Shown here: one piece after another, positions 21,799 to 30,488 of the stretch | Layout of the letters: each line of letters starts with the position of its first letter | Position numbering within the stretch: position 1 is the first letter of the stretch | NCBI GenBank assembly: GCA_002429315.1 | Contig: DIZC01000122.1 | Coordinates: forward strand, 1 to 35,811 | Source: Alphaproteobacteria bacterium UBA6038 | GTDB taxonomy: Bacteria > Pseudomonadota > Alphaproteobacteria > Micropepsales > Micropepsaceae | Direction: 5' to 3' | DNA length: 35,811 bases | Made by a program: the position numbers and the translations under genes | Notes under the pieces: model-generated | What the model was told of the DNA's origin: nothing | Databases searched by the model: none | What the model saw: the letters and a program-made list of their open reading frames with translations, nothing else

Positions 21799-22980
21799 AT
21801 GACGATCAAGCTGCGCAACGGCGTGTTTCTCGCGCCGTTCCATCCCGTCGATGAAGACCCGACGCAGTGTCTTCGACGCGATCTCGAGCTGATCGAGCAT
21901 CTGGACCGGCTGGGGTACGAGGAAGCCTGGATCGGCGAGCACCATTCGGCCGGGTACGAGATCATCCCGAGCCCGGAAGTGTTTATCGCCGCGGCAGCGG
22001 AGCGCACCAAGCGCATCAAGCTCGGCACCGGGGTTGTCTCCCTGCCCTATCACCATCCGCTAATGGCGGCGAACCGCATCATCCAACTCGATCACCAGAC
22101 GATGGGGCGGGTGATGTTCGGCGTCGGGCCCGGTCTGTTGCCCTCCGACGCGTTCGCCATGGGGATCGAGCCGTCGACGCAGCGCGACCGCATGGTGGAA
22201 TCCATCGAAGTGATCCTGCGGCTGTTTGCGGGCGAGCGCGTGACGCACAAATCGGACTGGTTCACGCTGGTGGATGCCGCCTGTCAGCTCAGGCCCTATA
22301 CCTGGCCGCATCCGGAAATCGCAGTAGCCTCGAGCGTCACGCCGTCGGGCGGCAAGCTCGCCGGACGCCACGGCTTCGGCATGCTGTGCGTGGCCGCGAC
22401 GCAGACGGGCGGCTACGACGCGCTCGGCATCAACTGGAAAGTGGCGAACGAGACGGCCGCCGCGCACGGCCGCATCATGGATCCGGAACGCCTGCGGCTG
22501 GTCGGCCCGGTGCACATCGCCGAGACGCGCGAGCAGGCGTTCGAGAACATCAAATTCGGCTTCGACAAATGGCGGGACTATTTCGCCGGCATCACCGCGA
22601 TCGCGGGACGCGAAGGGATGAACACCCAATCCATCGACGATCTCATTCGCGACGGCGTGATCGCGGTCGGCACGCCGGACGACGCGGTGGCGCAAATCCG
22701 GCGACTGCAGGACAAGCAGGGCGAGTTCGGCTGCTTCCTGCAGCTGGCGCACAACTGGGCGAATTTCGAAAACACGAAAAAATCCTACGATTTGTGGCAG
22801 CGGCACGTGACGCCGGTCATCAACCGGGCCAACGAGGCGCGCGAAACCGCTTTCAACTGGGCGCGCGATCACAAGGAGCGCTTCATCGGCGCGGCGGTGT
22901 CCGCAGCGATGCAGACGATCCAGAAGCACCAGGAGGAAGAGGGTCGCAAAGCGGGGATTTCCGCGAAGGCCGCGGAGTAG
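21799..22980 (+). CDS. LLM-class flavin-dependent monooxygenase, limonene-monooxygenase-like
   Basis: A 393-residue luciferase-like TIM-barrel oxygenase. The N-terminal MTIKLRNGVFLAPFHPVDED, the block YEEAWIGEHHSAGYEIIPSP and LGTGVVSLPYHHPLMAANR are typical of the limonene 1,2-monooxygenase (LimB) branch. It is expected to use reduced FMN supplied by a separate reductase to insert oxygen into an alkene, ketone or similar substrate; no reductase gene is adjacent. A coiled C-terminal tail (MQTIQKHQEEEGRKAG) is longer than the barrel requires. The ATG at 21799 has AGGGG six bases upstream. The gene is followed 33 bases later by a secreted hydrolase. Confidence 0.88.
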   Translation: MTIKLRNGVFLAPFHPVDEDPTQCLRRDLELIEHLDRLGYEEAWIGEHHSAGYEIIPSPEVFIAAAAERTKRIKLGTGVVSLPYHHPLMAANRIIQLDHQTMGRVMFGVGPGLLPSDAFAMGIEPSTQRDRMVESIEVILRLFAGERVTHKSDWFTLVDAACQLRPYTWPHPEIAVASSVTPSGGKLAGRHGFGMLCVAATQTGGYDALGINWKVANETAAAHGRIMDPERLRLVGPVHIAETREQAFENIKFGFDKWRDYFAGITAIAGREGMNTQSIDDLIRDGVIAVGTPDDAVAQIRRLQDKQGEFGCFLQLAHNWANFENTKKSYDLWQRHVTPVINRANEARETAFNWARDHKERFIGAAVSAAMQTIQKHQEEEGRKAGISAKAAE

Positions 22981-23013
22981 GTTCGTTTATCGCGCGTAGG
23001 GAGCTGCAGGATC

Positions 23014-24144
23014 ATGGAGAGGATCGTGAAACGTTTGGCCGTTGCCGCTGTTTTGGGCGTGTTTGCGGCCGTTCCCGCTGTTGCGGGCACAACCGTCGAA
23101 GGCAATTTCCGCATCGAATATCCCGGCCACAGCATCGGGCACCACAAGGTGCTCGACAACGCGATCAAGTCCTGGATGACAGCCAACAACATCCACGCGG
23201 CCCAATTGGCCGTGCGCAACCAGGGTGCGCTGATCGTCTCGCACGCCTACACGATGGGCGCCGCCACCACCCTCGTTACGACCAAGAACGTGTTCCGGCT
23301 GGCAAGCGTCAGCAAGATGCTGGCGACGGCCGCCCTTACCAATCTGATGACCGCAGGCGTGCTCACCGGCAACGAGCAGGTCTATCCTTTCCTGGGCGTC
23401 AAGACGCCCCTGCTGCCCTCGCAGACTTCCGATCCGAACAGCAATTCGATCACGGTCCTGGAACTGGAGGAACATACGTCCGGACTGCCGGGGGGAACCG
23501 ATCCCGATCCGCTGTTCCAGATGCGCGACGTCGAAGTGCAACTCGGCGCCGAGCCCCTCACCGCGTTCCAGTTCGCGCGCTATCTTTATGGGCTGCCGCT
23601 CGACAACCCTCCGCCCACCGTCCAGCCGAACTACTCCAATGTGGGCTATTTCCTGCTGGGCCAGGTGATCGCCAAGGCAGCCGGCATGCCATATGTGACT
23701 TACGCGAGGCAGTCCGTCCTGGCGCCGCTCGGAATGACCAATTGGTCGGCGGCTCCGACCTCGCAGACGAACATTACCGCGAACCAGATCGCGCCCGAAG
23801 ATCCCGGCAACATGGGCCCGTCCATCTTCGATATCTCGCCGGCCGCGCCGCTCGAGCCATTCAATTTCGAAGGCGGCAACACGGTCTGGGAGCTGGATGC
23901 CGCGCCGGCGGACATGATGACGAATGCGGAGAGCGTCTCGCTGCTTGTTCACAACTATAACGCCTACGGCCTGGGCGGACGGCAGTTCGATCTGGCGCGC
24001 GACGGCTGCCTGCCCGGCGTGGCCACGTGGGCGGAATCGCTGAACGCGGACGTCGACTTCGCGGTGCTGTTCAGCGCCAATCCATGTCTCGGCTTTTCGT
24101 CGACGGTCATCGACCAGCTCAGGACCGCGCTGGCGCCGCTGTAG
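23014..24144 (+). CDS. Secreted serine hydrolase, beta-lactamase/class C-like
   Basis: A 376-residue periplasmic protein. The signal peptide is MERIVKRLAVAAVLGVFAAV ending PAVAG. The SxxK motif is SVSK (Ser98, Lys101) in NVFRLASVSKMLATAAL, the YxN motif is Tyr207-Ser-Asn209 in QPNYSNVGYFLLG, and EEHTSGLPG is the conserved His-Thr-Ser-Gly turn. The third KTG/HxG motif is not obvious: near the C-terminus RDGCLPGVATWAES occupies the place. Family members include D-aminopeptidases, esterases, LACTB-like proteases and beta-lactamases, so resistance must not be assumed. Spacing to the flavin monooxygenase is 33 bases, same strand. Confidence 0.88.
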   Translation: MERIVKRLAVAAVLGVFAAVPAVAGTTVEGNFRIEYPGHSIGHHKVLDNAIKSWMTANNIHAAQLAVRNQGALIVSHAYTMGAATTLVTTKNVFRLASVSKMLATAALTNLMTAGVLTGNEQVYPFLGVKTPLLPSQTSDPNSNSITVLELEEHTSGLPGGTDPDPLFQMRDVEVQLGAEPLTAFQFARYLYGLPLDNPPPTVQPNYSNVGYFLLGQVIAKAAGMPYVTYARQSVLAPLGMTNWSAAPTSQTNITANQIAPEDPGNMGPSIFDISPAAPLEPFNFEGGNTVWELDAAPADMMTNAESVSLLVHNYNAYGLGGRQFDLARDGCLPGVATWAESLNADVDFAVLFSANPCLGFSSTVIDQLRTALAPL

Positions 24145-24225
24145 GGGCTCGGAAAGGCACTGCACTGCCTCGTTGAGACCGCACCTCCCGCTCATGTAAG
24201 ATATCTCGGATTTTGGGGGCGGCCC

Positions 24226-25158
24226 ATGACGAACAAGATTCCGGTCGGCGCAACGATTGCGCGGGCGTACAGTTTTGCCTTTACAAACATCGTCAACAAT
24301 CTCGGCGCGATCTGGATGCAGGCGCTGATTCTCTGGATTTGCTCATATTTCTTCTTTGCGCCCTACAGGGGCGCCGCCGCGCAGCTGGCCACCGGCAATC
24401 CACAGATGATTGCGCGCGCATTTCCTTTCTTTCTCGCTGCCTTCGTTCTCATGTTCGTCCTGGTGGCAGGCCAGATAGCGGCGGTAACGAAGGAGGCGCT
24501 GGGACTCAGGACCGGAAATGCCTTTCTGCAATTTCCTTTCGGCGGGCCGATGTGGCGGCTGCTCGCTTCTTATGTGCTTTTCGTGTTGGCAATGATCGCG
24601 ATCTATATCGTTATCCTGGTTGCGACCTTGATCGGAGGTGTCGTGTTGGGGCTTCTGGCGAGAGTATTGGCTGGGCCAATCATCACGGCAATCGTCGCTC
24701 TCTGCGCAGTCCTCGGCTTGATAGCGGTGTTTTGCGCGATCATCTACATTGCGGTTCGGCTATCGTTCTTTCTCGCGCCGGTCGCCGTCGCCGAACGTCA
24801 TATTTCCCTGATCCGCGGCTGGATGCTGACCAAAGGTAATTTCTGGCGCATCTTTGTGGTCATCCTCTCCATCGTAATCCCCCTGCTGTTCGTCGAATTC
24901 ACCTACATCTACGCGATTTACGGCGGCAGCCTCATTCCGCCGCTGGGCTCGCCGATCACGCCGCAGAACCTGGCGCAATGGCAGCAACACGAACAACAGC
25001 TCATGCTGGCCGCTACGGCGCGCATGCAGCATTATTGGTATCTGTACTATCCGCTCGGATTGTTGTTCGCGTTGATCTTCTACGCATTATTCGCCGGAGT
25101 CAGTGCGTTCGCGTACCGCGCGGTTGTTGTTCCCGAAACTCCCGAGGCGACAGCATGA
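24226..25158 (+). CDS. Polytopic membrane protein (GPDPase-membrane-domain-like)
   Basis: A 310-residue integral membrane protein with about six helices. It opens with an amphipathic MTNKIPVGATIARAYSFAF, and its internal RLSFFLAPVAVAE plus RGWMLTKGNFWRIFVV resembles the conserved core of membrane domains found in glycerophosphoryl diester phosphodiesterase-associated (YciC-like) proteins. Function unknown, possibly membrane protein or lipid homeostasis. Its stop overlaps the ATG of the following GFA gene (ATGA at 25155-25158), so translation is coupled. The start has a G-rich Shine-Dalgarno, GGGGGCGG. Confidence 0.8.
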   Translation: MTNKIPVGATIARAYSFAFTNIVNNLGAIWMQALILWICSYFFFAPYRGAAAQLATGNPQMIARAFPFFLAAFVLMFVLVAGQIAAVTKEALGLRTGNAFLQFPFGGPMWRLLASYVLFVLAMIAIYIVILVATLIGGVVLGLLARVLAGPIITAIVALCAVLGLIAVFCAIIYIAVRLSFFLAPVAVAERHISLIRGWMLTKGNFWRIFVVILSIVIPLLFVEFTYIYAIYGGSLIPPLGSPITPQNLAQWQQHEQQLMLAATARMQHYWYLYYPLGLLFALIFYALFAGVSAFAYRAVVVPETPEATA

Positions 25159-25583
25159 GAATTCGCTTCGAAGGCGGGTGCCATTGCGGCAATCTCTGGT
25201 ACGCATTCGAGACGAGCGCCGGACTCGAGGCGCTCGGCCTGCGCGCCTGCATGTGCTCCTTCTGCCGGGCGCATGGCGCGCGCAACGCCAGCGATCCGAA
25301 CGGCACGATGCGAATCGATGTCCGCGGCGTCGACCGGCTGGTGCGCTACCGCTTCGGCCTGAAGACGGCGGATTTTCTGCTGTGCGCCAGCTGCGGCGTG
25401 TACATCGGGGCGCTGCTGCCGGATGGCGAACATGGCTGGTTCACCGTGAACGTGAACACCTTCTGCGAACCGCCGCCGCTCGATTTTCCGCTTCAGCCGG
25501 TTGTGTACGACAGCGAAGATATTGGCGGACGCGTGGACCGGCGGAAAACAAAGTGGACACCGGTCGCGTCATTTCGCGTATGA
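25155..25583 (+). CDS. GFA-family zinc protein (second copy)
   Basis: A 142-residue GFA-fold protein. Zinc motifs are GGCHCGNLWYAFE (residues about 7-19), ACMCSFCRAHGARN (about 32-45) and LLCASCGVYIGALLP (about 75-89). It is closer to the canonical CxCG pattern than the copy at 6249 and not closely related to it. Starts on the stop of the membrane protein gene (ATGA), implying a joint task, though none is known. Its last 15 bases overlap the end of the convergent ctaG gene. Confidence 0.87.
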   Translation: MRIRFEGGCHCGNLWYAFETSAGLEALGLRACMCSFCRAHGARNASDPNGTMRIDVRGVDRLVRYRFGLKTADFLLCASCGVYIGALLPDGEHGWFTVNVNTFCEPPPLDFPLQPVVYDSEDIGGRVDRRKTKWTPVASFRV

Positions 25584-26381
25584 CGGTCTGCGATTGGGGG
25601 CGCTGATCCACAATCCGACGAGCACAAGCGCGACGGCGGCGTAGAGGGTGCCCGCCGGTACCCACATGATGAGCCCGCCGAGCTGCTGGTCTTCCAACGG
25701 GGTCAGCCCGAACGCGGGCGCATCTTTCGTCTGCACGACATAGAGCAGCCCCGGCGACAGCGCGATCAGCGCGCCGAGGATGCTGGTGTGCACCATGGTG
25801 GCCGCGACATGGATGGCGCCGAGGCCGTAGTCGCGGCGGGCGCGCCGAAAGATCGCCCACCAGAAGAACAGCGCCGTGACGAGAAAGCTCGCATGCTGCA
25901 GCCGATGCATGGTTTCGTTCGTGACGGTGGCGTCGAACAAGGCCGGCGTATGCCAGATCCAGATGGCGGCGCCGTGCAGGATGGTGGCGTCCAGCGGCCG
26001 GGTGAGCCAGCCCCATGGCATGGAAATCCAGCGGGCGCCGGCCCTGCGGCTAAGCCAATGTCGCCAGGTTCTGGGGAGCGCATACAGGAACGCGCCGATC
26101 GGCCGCGAGAGCGCCAGCAGCGGTGCCGCCACCGCCATCAGCACCTCGTGCTCGATCATGTGCGCGGTGAAGAGATGCTCACCCAGCTCGTGCAGCGGCG
26201 TCACCAGCGCGGCGAGCAGGGACAGCCAGCCGGCCGCGAAACACGCGGCCTGCCACCGCTTCACGCTTTCGCCGATTCCGGCGCGCGCCCACAGCCGCGC
26301 CACGCCCGTTGCATAGAGACCGCCAGAAAGCGCAAGCGGAATCGCGACGAACGGATCGAAGCTCCATTCGTACTCGATCAT
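25569..26381 (-). CDS. ctaG: Cytochrome c oxidase assembly protein, caa3-type CtaG
   Basis: A 270-residue membrane protein of the caa3_CtaG family (PF09678), not the Cox11 type. Seven or so helices. Conserved His-rich helices are HMIEHEVLMAVAAPLLALS, ILHGAAIWIWHTPALFDAT and HRLQHASFLVTALFFWW. In Bacillus, CtaG helps build the CuA or CuB centre of caa3 oxidase. Last gene of the oxidase operon: its ATG overlaps the stop of the 118-aa gene (ATGA). A longer open frame upstream to 26669 is not conserved. Its 3' end overlaps the convergent GFA gene by 15 bases. Confidence 0.9.
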   Translation of the reverse strand: MIEYEWSFDPFVAIPLALSGGLYATGVARLWARAGIGESVKRWQAACFAAGWLSLLAALVTPLHELGEHLFTAHMIEHEVLMAVAAPLLALSRPIGAFLYALPRTWRHWLSRRAGARWISMPWGWLTRPLDATILHGAAIWIWHTPALFDATVTNETMHRLQHASFLVTALFFWWAIFRRARRDYGLGAIHVAATMVHTSILGALIALSPGLLYVVQTKDAPAFGLTPLEDQQLGGLIMWVPAGTLYAAVALVLVGLWISAPNRRPSYAK

Positions 26382-26734
26382 CGCTCGCAGCCGTTGAAGA
26401 CGCCGGAGGCCGCCAGCTGGAAAAGAATGGCGAGCGCGAAGAGGCCTGCGGCCATGATGCTGACGCGGGCCAGGAAAATTCGAGCGTTGCGCGCCGGCAT
26501 GGCGGGCGCCACGTTGATCGCCTGCAACAGGCGGCCCGAGCGCCACGACAGCAGCGCCCCCACCATCACCAGCACGAGGCCTGCCGCCGCCAGGCCGCCG
26601 CTGATCATGGCGCGCTTGGCGCAGGAGTAGTCGGCATAAGACGGCCCGAGAAGCGAGCTCATGCCCCACGCGAAGGCGCCGAGGAACAGGCCCGCGCCGG
26701 CGAACGCACCGTGGTGATGATGCATCGCGGTCAT
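26378..26734 (-). CDS. Small membrane subunit of the caa3 oxidase operon, unknown
   Basis: A 118-residue protein with three hydrophobic helices (about residues 12-30, 43-64 and 88-112). The N-terminus is MTAMHHHHGAFAGAG, with four consecutive histidines after Met4, a possible copper or heme contact facing the periplasm. C-terminal region: FLARVSIMAAGLFALAILFQ. I do not recognise a domain. It starts inside the stop of subunit III and ends inside the start of ctaG, each with a 4-nt overlap, so it is strictly co-translated with oxidase genes. It may be the small fourth gene (CoxP-like) of Bradyrhizobium-type coxMNOP clusters; I recall that gene order but cannot verify homology. Confidence 0.8.
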   Translation of the reverse strand: MTAMHHHHGAFAGAGLFLGAFAWGMSSLLGPSYADYSCAKRAMISGGLAAAGLVLVMVGALLSWRSGRLLQAINVAPAMPARNARIFLARVSIMAAGLFALAILFQLAASGVFNGCER

Positions 26735-27336
26735 GGCAGCCTCGGCAGCCAGTAAAGAACGAAATAGATCGGCAGCCAGCTCAGCACCACGAAGTACCAG
26801 TAGAAGGCATTGTCGGACGTGTCGCTGAAGCGGCGCGGATTCTCGCCGTGGCGCGTAAACATGAGCACGGCGAGCACGACCGTGTCGCCAAGATCGGTAA
26901 GGAGATGCGTCGTGTGCAGGCCCAACAGAAACCAGACTATGGAGCCATAGGCATCGCTGTCCCAACGCTCGCGCAGCGCCGGAAATTCGAAGGCGCGCAC
27001 GATCACCGGCGCGATGCCGAGCAGGGTCATCACCACCAGGCCGACGCGCACCTTCACCGTGTCGTAAGCGCGCGCCCAATGCTCCAGGAAGTAATTGGGG
27101 ATGACACTCACAAGCAGAATGATCGTGACCAGCGTGCCGGGCAGAAGGTCCGGCGGCGGCACGCTCATCGGCCAGTTGGGCTCGATGGTGCGCAGGTAAA
27201 GGTACGCGCCGGCGGCGAGCGCGAAGCCCATGCCTTCGAGCGACATGAAGGCGATGGTTCCCCACCAGCTGAGCGTGCGCGAGCCGAAGGAATTCTCCGG
27301 CACCGGCGCCACGTTGAGGACGATCCGCGTCTTCAC
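26731..27336 (-). CDS. ctaE: Cytochrome c oxidase subunit III (five-helix form)
   Basis: A 201-residue heme-copper oxidase subunit III. Motifs are MSLEGMGFALAAGAYLYLR, the helix with LLPGTLVTIILLVSVIPN, LGLHTTHLLTDLGDTVVLAV and NAFYWYFVVLSWLPIYFVLY. At 201 residues it lacks the first two helices of the seven-helix mitochondrial form, as usual for caa3/cbo-type enzymes. The start is GTG at 27336, whose GTGA overlaps the stop of subunit I; a GGAGGAC Shine-Dalgarno lies within the subunit I end. It stabilises the oxygen-reducing core and the D proton pathway. Confidence 0.93.
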   Translation of the reverse strand: MKTRIVLNVAPVPENSFGSRTLSWWGTIAFMSLEGMGFALAAGAYLYLRTIEPNWPMSVPPPDLLPGTLVTIILLVSVIPNYFLEHWARAYDTVKVRVGLVVMTLLGIAPVIVRAFEFPALRERWDSDAYGSIVWFLLGLHTTHLLTDLGDTVVLAVLMFTRHGENPRRFSDTSDNAFYWYFVVLSWLPIYFVLYWLPRLP

Positions 27337-29240
27337 GACTCGTCCTCCTTGGTGCCTTTCGGCCAGAACCAGCCGATCAGCGTAATGGTGATGGGCAATG
27401 CGCCATAGATCACGGCCCAAGGCGTGTAGATGGACCATAGGAAGGTAATGCCCGTGGCGATGGCGGCGAACAGCGGCCAGATCGAAGGATCGGGCGAGGA
27501 TTCGCGCAGGTCGGGCTCGGCTTCGGTGAGCGTGCCAACCAGCACTTCGCGGCGGTCGGCGCGCATGCCGGTAATGGCCGGCAAGGTCTCGCGGTTTTCC
27601 CACAGTGGCATCAGGCTGCTGACCACTGGGATGCGGGTGAAGTTCTGCGGCGGCGGCGGCGAGGTCGTGGCCCATTCCAGCGTTTCCGCATCCCATGGAT
27701 TGGAGCCGGCGGCCGCGCCGCGCATCAGGCTGCGCGCGATATTCCAGAACAACATGAGGAAGCTGAAGGCAAAGATGATCGCGCCGATGGTGGACAGCAG
27801 GTTTAGTCCGCCCCACGGCATGTCGGCGGAATAGGTGTAGACGCGCCGCGGCATGCCTTCGAGACCGAGAATGTGCATCGGGAAGAAGGTGAGATTGAAC
27901 CCGATGAAGGCAATCCAGAAATTCCATTTGCCGAGCGTTTCGCTCAGCATGCGGCCGGAGACTTTCGGAAACCAGTAATAGACCGCGGCGATCAGCGGGA
28001 ACACCGAGCCGCCGATCAGCACATAGTGGAGGTGCGCCACCACGAAATAGGTGTCATGCACCTGCGTGTCGAGCGGCACGGAGGCGACCATGACGCCGGT
28101 CATCCCACCGATGACGAAATTGAAGATGAAGCCGAGCACGAAGAGCAGCGGCGTGGCGAAACGTGGCCGGCCGCTCCACAAGGTCGCAATCCAGCAGAAA
28201 ATCTGAACGCCTGAAGGCACCGCGATCGCCATGCTGGACGCGGTAAAGAAGCTTTCGCCCAGCCGCGGCAGGCCGGTGACGAACATGTGGTGCACCCACA
28301 GCCCGAAGGACAGGAACCCGGTGGCGACCAGCGACAGCACGACCGCCGTGTGCCCGAACATCGGCCGCCGCGCGAAAACGGGAATGATCGTGGAAACGAA
28401 ACCGGTTGCCGGAATGAAGATGAAATACACCTCCGGATGCCCGAAGAACCAGAACAGGTGCTGCCACAGCAGGCTGTCGCCGCCCAGCGACACATCGAAG
28501 AAATGGGTATTCACCAGACGGTCGAGGATCAGCATGGTGCTCGCCACCATCACCGCCGGCATGGCGAACAGCACCATGAACGCGGTGACGAGCGCGGCCC
28601 ACACGAAAACCGGAATGCGGTCCAGTGTCATGCCGGGTGCCCGCATTTTGAAGACGGTGACGATCGTGATCGCGGCGACGGCGAGCCCGGCCACTTCCGT
28701 GTAGGTGATCATCTGCGCCCAGAAATCGGCGCGGTGGCCGACATTGTATTGGGTGAGCGCGAGCGGCGTGTAGCTGAACCAGCCGACGTCGGGGCCGTTG
28801 TTCGAGAGAAAGCAGAACCACAGCATCAGCCCGCCGAACAGGTACATCCAGTAGCTGAAGGCATTGAGGCGGGGGAACGCCACGTCGCGGGTGCCGATCA
28901 TCAGCGGCACGAAATAGAGCCCGACCGCCTGCATGATGGGCACCGCGAAGAGGAACATCATGGTCGAGCCATGCATGGTGAAGAGCTGGTCGTAGCGGTC
29001 CGGGCCGACGACATGCGCATCGGGCGTGGCGAGCTGCAGGCGCATGAGCACCGCGCCGATCCCCGCCAGCCCCATAAAAAGGAACGCCGTCACGATGTAG
29101 CGCAGCGCGATCTGTTTGTGGTCGACGCTGGAAAGCCAGCCGATCAGCCCGCGCGGCGTGCGCCAGAGGGAGGTGATCCGGGCTTCGAGTTCTGCCTCGC
29201 CGAGATCGGTGTCGCGGAGGGGTTCGGAGCCGGCGCTCAT
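27333..29240 (-). CDS. ctaD: Cytochrome c oxidase subunit I (A-type heme-copper)
   Basis: A 635-residue catalytic subunit that reduces oxygen to water and pumps protons. Heme a ligands His90 (TMHGSTMMF) and His405, heme a3 ligand His403 (HDTYFVVAHLHYVL), CuB ligands His268, His317 and His318, and the Tyr272 crosslink in GHPEVYFIFIP are all present. Asp119 and Asn126 of the D-channel (GTRDVAFPRLN) and Glu270 show a standard A1-type enzyme. Twelve core helices plus extra C-terminal helices, longer than aa3 enzymes of about 550 residues, as in caa3 oxidases. The ATG at 29240 overlaps the stop of subunit II. The frame is open upstream within subunit II antisense-free sequence but unconserved there. 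Confidence 0.97.
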   Translation of the reverse strand: MSAGSEPLRDTDLGEAELEARITSLWRTPRGLIGWLSSVDHKQIALRYIVTAFLFMGLAGIGAVLMRLQLATPDAHVVGPDRYDQLFTMHGSTMMFLFAVPIMQAVGLYFVPLMIGTRDVAFPRLNAFSYWMYLFGGLMLWFCFLSNNGPDVGWFSYTPLALTQYNVGHRADFWAQMITYTEVAGLAVAAITIVTVFKMRAPGMTLDRIPVFVWAALVTAFMVLFAMPAVMVASTMLILDRLVNTHFFDVSLGGDSLLWQHLFWFFGHPEVYFIFIPATGFVSTIIPVFARRPMFGHTAVVLSLVATGFLSFGLWVHHMFVTGLPRLGESFFTASSMAIAVPSGVQIFCWIATLWSGRPRFATPLLFVLGFIFNFVIGGMTGVMVASVPLDTQVHDTYFVVAHLHYVLIGGSVFPLIAAVYYWFPKVSGRMLSETLGKWNFWIAFIGFNLTFFPMHILGLEGMPRRVYTYSADMPWGGLNLLSTIGAIIFAFSFLMLFWNIARSLMRGAAAGSNPWDAETLEWATTSPPPPQNFTRIPVVSSLMPLWENRETLPAITGMRADRREVLVGTLTEAEPDLRESSPDPSIWPLFAAIATGITFLWSIYTPWAVIYGALPITITLIGWFWPKGTKEDES

Positions 29241-30247
29241 TTCAGGCTTTCCAGATAATGCGAGACGGCCAGCAGATCGGGACCGGTGAGCGCCACCGGC
29301 GGCATTCGGGTGTAAGGCTTCATCCGCTGCGGATCGGCGATCCAGCCGGAAAGGTTGCCCAGCGAATTGCGCGCCGTTCCCGCAGCGATGGTCATGCGGC
29401 TGCCGAAATGGGTGAGGTCGGGACCCACCTGGCCGCCGGCATTGGTGCCGGTGATGGTGTGGCACATGGCGCAGGCGCCGGATTGAAACACCTGCTGTCC
29501 GTGGCGCAGTTCAGCGTTGTTGGGTGCCTGGGCCGGCTTGAGCTGCTGCGCGCGCCATTGCGAGAAATCGCTGGCAGTTTGCGCCACGACGTACATCGCC
29601 ATGTGCGCGTGCTGGATACCGCAATATTCCGCGCACTGGCCGCGATAGATGCCGGGCTTGTCGGCCTCGATGGTGAGCGAGGTGTAGCGGCCGGGGATCA
29701 GGTCCTGTTTGCCGGCAAGGTTCGGAACCCAGAAACTGTGGATCACGTCCGGCGACTCGAAATCGAGCTTCACCGGTTGGCCCACCGGAATGTGGATCTC
29801 GTTGGCGGTCTGGAAGGTCTGGTCTGGCTCGTGGGCCTCGTAATCCACCTGCCACCACCATTGATGTCCGGTGACTTTGACGATGAGCCCGTGCGGCCGC
29901 GGCTCGGCGAAGCTCTTGTTGGTGAGGAAGCTGGCGATGGTGAAGACGACGAAAATGGCGATTGTCGCCGCGATGCCGCCGCCGATGATCCAGCCGATCC
30001 GGCGCTCCTGTACGGGATCGGGCTCGAGCACCGGATCGGGAACGGCCACACGCCGCCGCGCGACCGCCACCACCATCAGCACCATCACGATCAGCCAGAC
30101 TGCTGCGCAAACCGCGGTGAAGAACCAGAAGAGCTGGAGAATGGCGCGGGCGGTATCGCCCTCCGGCGCCAGCGCGGACTGCACGGACGAGCAGGCGGAG
30201 AGGCCGAGCGAGGCGAAAAAACTCCCGCGTACCGCACAAGCCCTCAT
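29237..30247 (-). CDS. ctaC: Cytochrome c oxidase subunit II with fused cytochrome c domain
   Basis: A 336-residue lipoprotein subunit II. A lipobox LGLSAC ends a signal sequence (Cys19). Two helices (about 36-62 and 84-108) are followed by the CuA domain: HQWWWQVDY, His170, and the CuA loop QCAEYCGIQHAHM with Cys205, Cys209, His213 and Met216. A C-terminal cytochrome c domain follows, with CAMCH (Cys259, Cys262, His263) and probable axial Met315 in YTRMPPV. This makes the enzyme caa3-type: electrons from soluble or membrane cytochrome c enter through the fused heme. First gene of the operon. The 241 bases upstream (30248-30488) should hold the promoter; I could not pick out a convincing one. 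Confidence 0.96.
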   Translation of the reverse strand: MRACAVRGSFFASLGLSACSSVQSALAPEGDTARAILQLFWFFTAVCAAVWLIVMVLMVVAVARRRVAVPDPVLEPDPVQERRIGWIIGGGIAATIAIFVVFTIASFLTNKSFAEPRPHGLIVKVTGHQWWWQVDYEAHEPDQTFQTANEIHIPVGQPVKLDFESPDVIHSFWVPNLAGKQDLIPGRYTSLTIEADKPGIYRGQCAEYCGIQHAHMAMYVVAQTASDFSQWRAQQLKPAQAPNNAELRHGQQVFQSGACAMCHTITGTNAGGQVGPDLTHFGSRMTIAAGTARNSLGNLSGWIADPQRMKPYTRMPPVALTGPDLLAVSHYLESLK

Positions 30248-30488
30248 TTGTTGATATCCCGCGATGGCCGCCTCAAAGAACGTGAAGGGCAAAGCGCAGG
30301 TTCCGCGTCGGGGCGGGGACACTCGTTCTATTCTCTGAAGGATCTTGGCGCCGGGGGTATCTGCCGCCGCGAACGCGATTCGGCATCGCAGGTCATCCCG
30401 TGGCTCTTCAGGTAGGAGCGCAGCTCTTCAGCGGCGGCGTGGCCGCGATGCGCGCCGCCTCTTTTGCCGCGTGGCGGTCGCTCCGCCG

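Noticed and set aside
21867..23960. 697-codon plus-strand frame spanning the flavin monooxygenase and the serine hydrolase
   Set aside because: Runs out of frame through two well-supported genes; its translation is Arg-rich noise.
23014..24144. Antibiotic-resistance beta-lactamase
   Set aside because: SVSK and YSN are shared by many esterases and peptidases of the fold, and the third KTG-like motif is not recognisable.
28287..29258. 323-codon plus-strand frame antisense to cytochrome oxidase subunit I
   Set aside because: Shadow of subunit I, rich in His/Arg/Glu because of the antisense of hydrophobic codons.
30433..30459. Hairpin GGCGGCG...CGCCGCC followed by TCTTTTG as a terminator
   Set aside because: Only seven pairs with a 13-base loop in GC-rich DNA, and the T run is on the strand not used by the neighbouring genes.
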